Below are positions 29,719 to 39,376 of a DNA stretch of 46,790 bases, in pieces (the stretch's first letter is position 1; each line of letters begins with the position of its first letter). The notes beneath the pieces were generated by a model. That model was not told where the DNA came from, made no database searches, and saw only the letters and a program-made list of their open reading frames with translations. The stretch is from Paulinella micropora (Eukaryota; Cercozoa; Imbricatea; Euglyphida), in assembly GCA_009731375.1 (NCBI GenBank), contig BJOX01000013.1, positions 1,533,076-1,579,865 of the forward strand, given 5' to 3'. Made by a program: the position numbers and the translations under genes.

Positions 29719-30871
29719 TGGATGCACAGCTTATGCTGGGACACGATGTCATCAAATATGGACGTGGACGACATGAGTCTGAATTCCCGATCCTAAAATC
29801 GGAAACGGACCTCCCACGACGGCATCCATATGGCGGTAGGGCTCAGGTCACACTGATACCACCGGCCCCTCCATTACCCTATGATGGACACCTCGCCGAG
29901 CAACCTCGTCTTACCCCACAGGGTACGGCATGGGTGTACGCCAATGTATACACCCCAGAGCCGGATGACAAGCCACCCGACCCATGGGAGGACTTTGGAG
30001 AACTCGCGGCCAAGAGGGAAGCTCAGATCTTACTCCTGAAGCGTCAGGAAGACTCGTGGCATGGCTTCGACCAGTCGGGTCAACTGACCAAGGGGGTTCA
30101 CCAATACGTACGGGTCAAAACGAGCCTGGTATACCATGCTTCCAAAAGGCTGACGGAGGATGATGACGTCATGCTAAAGCTGAAGCAATGGTACCAAGAC
30201 ACAGATCCGATACAGCCGGAAAGCTTAACGGCGGTGCCCAAAATATTATCCGACCGCCTAGACCGGGGCGAAGACATTACGATTATCCTTCCAATCCATC
30301 CCACCGTCATGTGGTGAAGAGATGTTTTGGATCGGGTGATCGATGATCCCATTCCAATTCCTAGCCGACAGTCCAAACCCCTTATGGCCTTTCGCTTGGG
30401 GTCCGTTAAAAACGGGTTAGCATACCGTACCAAGCTCATGACCCGCAAGGTCGATGACTTACGGGAAGCGGCATTCCAAATCTTCCCCGGCTTCTATCAT
30501 AAGTCCGCGGCGAAACAATATGCCGAAATGATCACCGATCTACAGGAGTTTGCCTCTTGGGACACTCAATCCTCCACGCGATACCCTGGCCGGGACGCGA
30601 AGGACGAGGTTGAAGACCCGGACTCCATACTTGAGTACCCGGATGACCCACGGGACCAAAACCGTCGAGGACATCATGGACGAAGTCATGGCGCGACAAC
30701 AGGGGTCGCCTGACTTTGTCCGGGACCTCAAGGCCCAATTCCTTAAGAACAAAAAGCTGTTCGGACCACTTGTCGCTGGCGGGGTGACCCATGCTGTCGC
30801 CAGGATAGAACGACAAGTCGGACAGACTATGCCCCGCCTCAAAGGATCACGCCTCAGTTACAAAGAGGAAT
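29715..30871 (+). pseudogene. protease-RT connecting region, interrupted
   Basis: Frame 29715-30317 ends at TGA but stays open beyond it in the same frame to 30713. Frame 30550-30873 then continues to TAG, immediately followed in frame by the RT. No catalytic motif. Confidence 0.55.
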
Positions 30872-30873
30872 AG

Positions 30874-32397
30874 ATCTGCGAGGAAACGGTGCAGGACATA
30901 TTAGCCAAGCGACTGATCGAGCCATCGTGGTCGGAATTCCGATCGCCGGTCAGACTGGCCCCAAAGCCGGATGGCAAACAGCGCTTGTGCATCAACTACA
31001 CCAGGCTGAACAAGATCATTAAGAGCGTCGAGGCCCCTATCCCTCGTATGCGAGATGGTCTTAACAAGCTTCGGCAGGCCAAATTCTTTACCAAACTCGA
31101 CCTAAAGAACGGTTTCTGGAATATACGCGGCTCGGCGGAAAGCCGTCCGTTGACTGTCTTCGCTGTCGGGGGGAGACTGTACCAGTGGACAGTCCTCCCG
31201 ATGGGACTGAAGACGGCCCCGGCAATATTTCAGGACTGTATGAACCAGGCTCTATCGGACCCGAAATATGGGGACGCCCAATTCATAGAGACCTACGGCC
31301 ATACAAACCTATACAGCTTCTGTTATATCGACGAATTTGTTATTTACTCCAATACGGAGGCGGAACACCTGGCTCATGTGTCAGATGTGTTGCGTCGTTT
31401 GGAGGCCTTCGGCCTGAAGCTGAACCTAGAGAAGTGCTCGTTCGCAAACGATCACATCGACTATCTAGGATACAGGGTACAGGGGGGCGAGATAGTGCTA
31501 AAGCCGGAGAAGCGGGACGCCATTCGTTCCCTCCCGCGCCCTAACACACGCACAGCGCTTCACTCTTTCCCCTCTATGGCACAAGTCTATTCCGAATTCA
31601 TTCCCAACTTCCAAGACTTCGTCAAACCTCTGCGGGATTTCTGCCTTAAAGGTGACCCGTATGGGGAGTGGCCACCCGCGGCCGAAGAGACGTATAACAA
31701 GTTGAAGGAAGCTTTAACAAGAGACCCTCTTACAGAGGGCGGGTCAGTCCTAATTCTACCCGATTTCGAAAAGCGCTTTGTACTCGCTACTGACGCATCC
31801 AAATATGCAGTCGGGGCGGTATTACAGCAATACGACTCCGCTCACAAGCAACTCCAGCCAATTGTGTTCGTCAGCAAAAAGCTGACCCCTGAACAGGTGA
31901 ACTACTACACACGGCAACTCAAAGCGTTAGCGATAGTGTGGGCGTTCAGCCGGCTGCGAGAGTACTTGTGGGGCGCACCGAATATACTAGTCCAAACCGA
32001 CCATGCCAACCTGAGGTGGCTCATGGATAAGGAACATACGGGCCGACTAGCGAGATGGCAGTCGGAATTAGCCTTGTATGATTTCACCATTGAGTATATC
32101 AAAGGCAAGGAAAACACGGTCCCGGACAGCCTTTTTCGAATGCCGAGAGTCAAAGGCTCCATCGGGGACGGACTTGACCAGTTCGCCATGCACACACCAA
32201 CGGCATGCCTTGTCGGGTGGACGGGCAACGATGACTGGTTGGCTAGCGAACACACGCCGGGGTTCACAGACACACTGCCTACGGGTATGGCATATATAGC
32301 CACCAGCGCCATCAGCTGGCAACCGGGATATAAGACGGGTAACCCAAGAGCAGCTGCTGGAAAACCTCGAGTCTATCCGCCGCGTATGCTGCGCTAA
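30874..32397 (+). CDS. Ty3/gypsy reverse transcriptase and RNase H
   Basis: From ATG 30889, 502 codons. RT: LAPKPDGKQRLCINYTRLN, D71 in FFTKLDLKNGFW, VLPMGLKTAPAIFQ and CYIDEFVIYS, where the usual second Asp of Y-x-D-D is Glu (E149). RNase H: ATDASKYAVGAVLQQ (D302), VQTDHANLRWL (D371), DSLFRMP (D413); the usual Glu of the (E)KE.LAI helix is replaced (TRQLKALAIV). An in-frame TAG precedes at 30871. The altered catalytic residues plus the stop suggest an inactive copy. It would copy element RNA into DNA. Confidence 0.9.
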   Translation: MCEETVQDILAKRLIEPSWSEFRSPVRLAPKPDGKQRLCINYTRLNKIIKSVEAPIPRMRDGLNKLRQAKFFTKLDLKNGFWNIRGSAESRPLTVFAVGGRLYQWTVLPMGLKTAPAIFQDCMNQALSDPKYGDAQFIETYGHTNLYSFCYIDEFVIYSNTEAEHLAHVSDVLRRLEAFGLKLNLEKCSFANDHIDYLGYRVQGGEIVLKPEKRDAIRSLPRPNTRTALHSFPSMAQVYSEFIPNFQDFVKPLRDFCLKGDPYGEWPPAAEETYNKLKEALTRDPLTEGGSVLILPDFEKRFVLATDASKYAVGAVLQQYDSAHKQLQPIVFVSKKLTPEQVNYYTRQLKALAIVWAFSRLREYLWGAPNILVQTDHANLRWLMDKEHTGRLARWQSELALYDFTIEYIKGKENTVPDSLFRMPRVKGSIGDGLDQFAMHTPTACLVGWTGNDDWLASEHTPGFTDTLPTGMAYIATSAISWQPGYKTGNPRAAAGKPRVYPPRMLR

Positions 32398-34180
32398 GCA
32401 CGACGCGGAAGACTGGCGGGATCTCCTTGAGGAGATTGATACGCAGTCAGACATCCTCAGCGAAGGGGATATACGGGAGGGCCAGACCCACGAACATGAA
32501 CACTCCATGAACGCGTTCTTTTCCAATAAGAATCAGTCGTTCTGGGTGCCGAAGAATGTTCACCCGTCTAGGTCTGCTGCCGTTGCAGCCGCAACCCAAA
32601 CGCAACATACCCAGGATCACATCGGCCTGGTCACCAACGCCCTACAGCTGGATGATATGGACATGACCTTGGCCAGCCCTGCGGTTTTTAGTCAGTTAGC
32701 CAGGGATTCGAAGGAATGGGGCCCCTTTATATCTCACGCCATGGATGCCCAAAAACATCCCGAGGCGAGGGAGATCCACCTCCAGAAAAAGACCATGGCA
32801 TGGAAGGATGACCTCCTATGGTACAAGGGATCCGGAGGCAAGTGGGAAAAGACGCCGTCCAAATGGACGCTGTGGGTCCCTCCACAGCTTCGAAAGGCGA
32901 TCTTGACCGCTACCCATCGCTCCGCCTTAAACTCTCACCTAGGAAGGGACAAAATGTCGTGGTTCATTTCACGGAAATTTCGGTGGCATGGCATGCAAAA
33001 GGCCATATCCGAAACAGTGGATACGTGTGAAACACTGCAAGCAAATCAAATCTCCGCACCCAAACTCTCAGAGAGGCCTGTACGGCGAATACAAGCTTAC
33101 AGAAGGCCTCTTTGAGACGTTGTACATAGACTTCGTGGGCCCACTACCACGAGCAGAACAGCATAACTACCGGTACATCCTGACCGCCATCGACCGCTTT
33201 TCGAACTACGTGTTCGCAGCTCCGGTCAAGGAGAAGGACGCAGCATCGACATGCGAGGCCTTGATCGATCACGTCTTTCGGTACACGGGAGTACCCAAGA
33301 ACGTATACAGCGATAGGGGCTCAGAGTTCACCAATGAGCTCTCAGCACAGCTGTCTGCGGCGTGGGGATTTAAATGGAAGTATGTCACTGCATACTCGCC
33401 AGAGAGCAACGGCAAGATAGAAAGGGTCCATAGGCCACTCAAAGCCGCCCTCCAACAATACTGCGGTGATAACCAACACATCTGGCATAAGGAACTTCCG
33501 TCCTTTGTGTTCTCCAATGAACAACACGGGCTCGAAGGCGTTGGGTGGGAAGACCACTGGCGCCTCCCCAAACTTGCTCGTGTACGGCCGCCATCTACGT
33601 ATTCCGGAAGACATGGTGCTCCCGCACCGACCGGAAGGCGGATTCCTAGAGCACGAGGAGCTCTTCGCATGTCGCCTAAGGGTGATGGCGGAAGCTCGAC
33701 ATTATGTGGCCAAGGCCCGAGAGGCTGAAGAGGCCAGTCGCCAAAACCAGAACACACCATCCAAGGTCAAGTATGAATCAGGAGAGTACCATGCGGGGCA
33801 CCTAGTACCTATACGTCCCGCAGGTCCCCAACTTGGTCAGTGTGAAGCTCTTCCCTATGTGGCAGGGACCCTACACCGTGTTGGAACAAGTAGGGGCTCT
33901 GACCTACCGCATACAGGGTAAAGGCAAGACACTAGTGGTCCATGTCCGACGCTTAATGCGCTTTAACCCCATGCTCGACCGAAACGAGACAATGGCGGAT
34001 GCTATCCAAAAGCTGAACGTAGGCTTGCGTTCCCCGCCTAAGCGCCGTGACAAGACGGCCGAGGCGAAGGATAATCCCGATCAGCCGATCCCGCAGCATC
34101 AGCGCCGGCATCAGCATCAGCGCCGAGTCAAGAGGGTATGGACGTCGACCAAGATGACGAATCCTCCCCGGCGGTCATAG
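32398..34180 (+). pseudogene. Ty3/gypsy integrase, frameshifted
   Basis: Begins in a new frame (TQEQLLENLESIRR). The HHCC head HRSALNSHLGRDKMSW ... DTC|KHC is broken by a one-base shift near 33030. The core is intact from 32988: D48 in YIDFVGPLP, D109 in YSDRGSEF and E145 in NGKIER, giving D,D-35-E. The C-terminal part changes frame again (LLVYGRHLRIPEDM, then WQGPYTVLEQVG), the GPY/F module. It would insert cDNA into host DNA. Confidence 0.88.
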
Positions 34181-34695
34181 ATCCGCGGCCGGATATCCAT
34201 CCGCAGACCGAACAGGAGGAAAAAGCGGACATCGCCCCTCAGCGCCCACCGGGTGAGCCCAAGCTGAAGAAAGGTGAAGACGTTAAGGTTATTCATTGGC
34301 ACGTGGGTAAGATATATATCCTCCGTCCACCGACGGCCCACGTAGGCGACGATTGCCTAAATGACTTCTTCCTAATGAAAGTCAAGGAATGGGAACGGAA
34401 GGTCCGCGCCACCAGGGCGAACAAAACGACCTCGGCCGAACCGCCCATCCTACAGTTCTATCGGTCACACCAAGACCTTGACGATCCTGAATCCCGAGTC
34501 TTCTACCCGGTCTACCGGGATGGGAAGAACGTCGAGACGTTCTGGAAGGGCATTACCGATAAATCGCCCGGATACAAGCCATGGCAGATAGAAGTATGGC
34601 CGCGCATGGTGCTAGACTACCCCCTTCAACATGCCCGAATCCCAATACGGGTATGGGACGAGATAGCCGCCGAGGCATCTCAACCGGTCTCATAG
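34138..34695 (+). CDS. post-integrase C-terminal domain, unknown
   Basis: A 185-codon frame after the GPY module: acidic linker (MDVDQDDESS, PQTEQEEKAD), then a compact domain (KGEDVKVIHWHVGKIYILRP, VFYPVYRDGKNVETFWKG) and IEVWPRMVLDYP. It takes the place where chromoviruses have a chromodomain, but the chromodomain signature is not seen. A chromatin-reader or targeting role is inference from position only. Confidence 0.6.
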   Translation: MDVDQDDESSPAVIDPRPDIHPQTEQEEKADIAPQRPPGEPKLKKGEDVKVIHWHVGKIYILRPPTAHVGDDCLNDFFLMKVKEWERKVRATRANKTTSAEPPILQFYRSHQDLDDPESRVFYPVYRDGKNVETFWKGITDKSPGYKPWQIEVWPRMVLDYPLQHARIPIRVWDEIAAEASQPVS

Positions 34696-35513
34696 GGGCA
34701 CCAGCACCGGGAAAATACAAACCCGGCCGGCTAGGCCAAACTACTAATTTTTAAATCCAAACGGGGTCGAAAGTAGTCGAGGTGATGATCGATGAAACGC
34801 ATAGCCAAAACACGGGTAGTATAGGGGTACCGGGCCCAACCGCACCGAGCGGAAACCTAGCCACTGCCATACTAGGGACACACCCGAAGATACCTCTGTC
34901 TTGTTTAAAATACTACCTAAGCCCGCTCTTCTACGGGAAAGAGGGGATTCTAACATGATGTAACAAACGGGAAAAGTGACCCTGCCCCGCCCCCCGTGGG
35001 GTGCGACTGCCCTGAAGGTATCTTGACAGGTCGGTAGTTGGTGTTACCACCATGGGTCGGAATAATTTCTGGCTAGCTCAACCTGGCCATTGCACATCAC
35101 ACTCGCCTCCTCCCGAGTTGCTAGCTCGCCTCCCGCGGCTCTGGCATGCTTAGGGTGTGATAAATTATTCTCCACAGAATGTTACGTCATTTATGTCACG
35201 TCCTCCCTATCTTGTTGTTTGGGTGGAAGGTTGAAAAACACCAAGAGCCATAAGCATATATACTTCATTCATGCACTTAAGTGTCCCTATTCCTAGAAAG
35301 CCCGATTCATATATAATCCCGAGGCATTAAGTACGGACAGGCGAAGGGATCCAAGGGCTCACGTCGCACCCAAATCCCCCTGTCGACATGTACATAAGTA
35401 AGCAAGTGTGCAAAGACGACAAGCATCCCATAATTCATAGCAAAACACTTGCCTTGCTCATAATTTTGGCTCACAGACATACTGACAATCAAGCCCTTAT
35501 GCCACCTATAGGC
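34696..35513 (+). other. spacer between pol and extra ORF
   Basis: About 820 bp without recognisable coding content. Confidence 0.5.
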
Positions 35514-37072
35514 ATGCAAACAGCGCTGGAGCAGTACCTAGCGTTCCTATTAGCGTGCGTCCCGTCGGTGTGCGTTATCGCGGTGGTACACTTGCTAATG
35601 CAAGTCATCGCGGTCGACAAGGGGAAAGCATCGGACCAGAGGCAAGAAGGCCAGCTGATAGCAGGGGCGCCGCCGGAGGCCAAACAACCGTCTGGGTCCG
35701 ATTTACCTATGTCGGAGAGCCGCAGGTTCGCCACCCCGGCCCACCACACAAACGACACAAAACAGCACACTCGGATTCCAAGGGGGCCGGAACCGTTCCG
35801 GAGGGACCCGCCCAACCCCGACCGAGCCCCACTTCACCTAGAACCCCACTCAGCACTCTGTCCGATCACTCGAACACCGAGCCTACCCACATGAGCCCGG
35901 AGGGAGCAGCAGCGCCGGCTAGTGTTGCGCGCACACCTTCCTCACCTCCGACGGATGAGGATGTCGACCCAGAGGGTATCCTTCAACAACCATGGGTTGA
36001 CCCGGAACCAGGGCGCGTATCGGACGAGTTCGATCAATTCGACACCGATTACGAGTCGGGTGAGGACAGTGATGCTGAAGTCATGGCGCGCAACCGAGCT
36101 AAGCGACGCTTAAAGGCTCGCCGTGAATACTGGCGGCGGTTCGGGTGCAAGGATAAAACCGAGCCCGATAAATACAGCGACGGGTTAAACCCGGTCGAGG
36201 AGGAAAAACCCGTCCCCGCGCCTTTCAACATGGATTATCAACACCATCGCCCACCACCTGAACAACCCCGACACTGGGGCAGGAAAGAGGAATTTGTGGC
36301 ATACTTCCACAAAAAGGATGATATCCCGTACGTATACGGCCCGATCGATCAAACGGTATACTGTCATGGGGATAGACCGGTAGGCCAGAAAATCTACAGT
36401 CTCATCCGATGGGAATCCAAATCAGGGAAACCCAAACCTCCCCCTTCCAGCCCGCCCCAGAGGGTCAACTATGCACGCGTCAACCGATTATTGATGCCGT
36501 ATCGCATCCCGATGCAAACCATGTTACGGGGAATGGATCCCCACCTCTTCCAAGGGAACGAGGCGAGCGAGGAGTACGAAAAACCCGTCCGATACGCCTT
36601 TGACCCGGCGTCACGCCAAATGCACCGCATATACCCACCGTACCCGGATATTACGGACGCAGAGCGCCGGCTACGGCTTGAATGCCCAGCGCTCAAACAT
36701 ACAACCAATCCGCGTTCTAATCCGTTCAAACCAACGGCGGAGCCATATCGGCATATGCTCGTTGGCAACCAGGTCAACTGGGTACCGGACCCTCACCATT
36801 TTGAGGACGAACCGGCCCACGGGGTCGTCCCTGAGGAAAGCATACCACCGCCACTTCCACCAATGCAAGATGAGTGGGGGGTATACTCTCACACCCCATC
36901 CTACCACTACGCGGCACATGACGAGAACCGTCTCCGAGTGACCTGCGGTGGTGTGCGTCCAGTGCCCTCCAACGGCAGCTATAGCTGCGNNNNNNNNNNC
37001 CCTCGACCCCGACCTATACATGTCGCCAGAGCGATGGGGACCACATATGTGTCTGGAGCACAAATCTCATGA
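35514..37072 (+). pseudogene. extra retrotransposon ORF, part 1, with N-terminal hydrophobic segment
   Basis: From ATG 35514 the frame reads MQTALEQYLAFLLACVPSVC and stays hydrophobic to residue 34, a likely membrane segment or signal anchor, then D/K/Q-rich sequence. Near 35650-35750 the coding signal moves to the frame 35555-37072 (EDVDPEGILQQPWVDPEPG, RRLKARREYWRRFG, VGQKIYSLIRWES). A 10-N gap lies at 36990. The position after pol is where env-like ORFs sit, but no glycoprotein hallmarks are seen, so no function is claimed. Confidence 0.55.
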
Positions 37073-37160
37073 GAGGGAATGACCATGGCAGTACCCAGTT
37101 ACTAGATCGTGGGAAGTTCCTCAGGGCCCGCCGACCTGGCCCGAAAATCCACTCCCACAC

Positions 37161-38267
37161 GTGGTACCCTACACACCCACCCCGGGGGATCCTACATCAC
37201 TGACCATGGAGCAGTGGGCGTTGACTCGGACCATCACAGGCTGGGCTAGCTTGTCCGATCAACAAAGTGCGTATGTGCTACGATTCTATAGCATCAAAGC
37301 GCTGCCCAAACAGCTCTTGGAACCCTACGAGCTCCGAAGGCTCCGATGGTCACAATTTGATATCAGTGCCTATTACCGACTCCTGGAGAGAGCGGGCCTA
37401 CCCCTCCCGGACGAGGTTCAGGCATATCGGGCCTATCACCTCCGAAAGGGCCGCGATCTCCCATTCAATCTGTCGGTGGAAGGTGACGAGTTGCGCCAAA
37501 TCAAGGAGGCCCTCGGAGTGCCCCTGAGGAGAGTGCCCAATAACCGTCCCCTACCCCCTGCTTATCAGATAGTGGCGTCACATATATTTCACCCTCGCCT
37601 CCCTACCATAGGCGGAGCTACTATCGCCCCCAGCCACCTACAATCCCCGACCGATTTCAGGGAGTGGCAAGGCTACGACAAAGACATTATCTCCGTTTTC
37701 AACAAGAACACATGGCGGTATGGCTCATAGCCATTCGCTATCGCCTGTTCCGAAACGGCCATGGATACCTACTCAATATCTTGCTTGACCGCGAAAATGC
37801 CCGCCCAACCGACCGGGGGGGAGCCTCAACGCCTCCAATCCTGGGCGGAGAGGTGGGCTCAAAACTTCCGTTATCACGCTCGTCCAGAGTGTGACAGCGC
37901 GGTGCAAGACGAAGAGTTCAGATGGCACAAAGCTACAAAGCCATTGGACTATATATATCACTCTCGACACTGTTACCCACGGTGGGATCAAGTGTACGAA
38001 TATAAAATCGGGGACATAATACAAAGTATATACCCTGAGTACGACCAACCACGGTCGTCGATCCGACCGTTCGAACTATCTGATGACGAACGGCAAATGA
38101 TCCGCATCCAACTCGATCACGAGCGCGACGATCCACCCTCCGACCAACCGGAGGGGCGGTACCGCTCATCCTCCCAGTCCAGCACAGAGGACGATTTCGT
38201 CCGACTTGGAGGAAGACGAGAGAGATGTGTTTTGAGACCCTCCAATAGGGGTTGTATACCTTCCTAG
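37161..38267 (+). pseudogene. extra retrotransposon ORF, part 2
   Basis: 37161-37730 (ISAYYRLLERAGLPLPDEV) ends in TAG; coding-like sequence continues in other frames (37664-37894) and again in frame to 38267 (DYIYHSRHCYPRWDQVYEYK). It is aromatic- and proline-rich and not recognised. It probably forms one protein with part 1 in intact copies. Confidence 0.5.
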
Positions 38268-39272
38268 ACACTTCCAAAAATAACTTCAAGCTGGCTCTAC
38301 ACAATTGTATATATTTATACAAAAAGTCCACCGAGGACACCAAAAACGAAACAAACATCTAGACTGGCAAAGCACCCGTTCATTCCAACAAATGGACCAC
38401 CTACGGGCAAGTTTGTTATCCATATATAGCTGTTCATAGGTGGACTCTTATTCGGGCCCGATTGCATTCTTTCTAATAAGGGGTCCGTAGCGCGTTGTGA
38501 GGGTATATATCCGCACTCTGTCCGCTAAAGGCTAGATTGTGGTTGTATACTTTTCTCCACCCCAGCAAGGGATCTGGGACGCAACTTTGAGAATACATTC
38601 ATCCCAGCCTACCGCCGATAGGTCAGCTTGGGTGAAGGTATTTTTAGTAGCGTCGTCCTGGCCCCGATTAACCTCCGCCCCATCCAGGGAGCCCATGGAG
38701 CGACCGACATGCCATGTCTAAGAGTATCTACATCCCAGCACCAAGTGATCTCCCGTCCCCGTGACCCGGGGAACCAAATGAGCGTCACTAGAAGTGAGTT
38801 GGCCGATTGCCTTCTGGGAGTCCAATAAGGGGATCCTAACACGCTGTGAGGGTACGCATCCACAATAGCGCGGCCAACTTGAAGCTCTATTGTGGGAACA
38901 TACTGCATCTCCACGGCAATCTTATCTTTCTCCCAGCCAGGGAACCCGACCAATTCGGGAGAGCCAGAACAAAAGAAGTTACTCCTCACATTCGGATGAC
39001 AAGGGTCATCAAGTGGGGGGGAAGTGTAGAGCGAAATTCAAAATTCAAATTTGATAATTAAATTCAAAATCAAATTCGAATTTCGCATATGTTCCGAAAT
39101 CCAAATCATTCGGAGTAACGCCTACAGTTACATTTCCTTCCTTCAATCGCCTATCTGATTCCTAGAAGGAAGAGAAACCATCAACCTCGAGCCAAACCTC
39201 GACAGCCCACATATTCCTACCGCTCACATTTACCTCTCTACTCCTAATCAATAGGGGTTATCGGTATAAACC
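38268..39272 (+). repeat. 3' non-coding region with degenerate direct repeats
   Basis: AATAAGGGGTCCGTAGCGCG..TGTGAGGGTA (about 38475) and AATAAGGGGATCCTAACACG..TGTGAGGGTA (about 38825) are diverged direct repeats about 348 bp apart. A partial start, CCAATAGGGGTTGTATACC, is at 38241. An AT-rich fold-back GCGAAATTC ... GAATTTCGC lies at 39030-39087. Confidence 0.65.
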
Positions 39273-39287
39273 GGGGAGGGGGGAATA
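39273..39287 (+). promoter_or_regulatory. polypurine tract
   Basis: GGGGAGGGGGGAATA sits directly before the 3' LTR start GTAGGCGC, as expected for the plus-strand primer. Confidence 0.8.
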
Positions 39288-39376
39288 GTAGGCGCAGATA
39301 GGTAAATATGTGCTACTTTATTAATACCCCGTGTCGGTCCAGACACAATAAGAGATTGTTCCTATTAATAACGCTC

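Noticed and set aside
35514-37072. Envelope glycoprotein
   Set aside because: Position after pol and one hydrophobic segment are not enough; no cleavage site, cysteine pattern or C-terminal anchor is visible.
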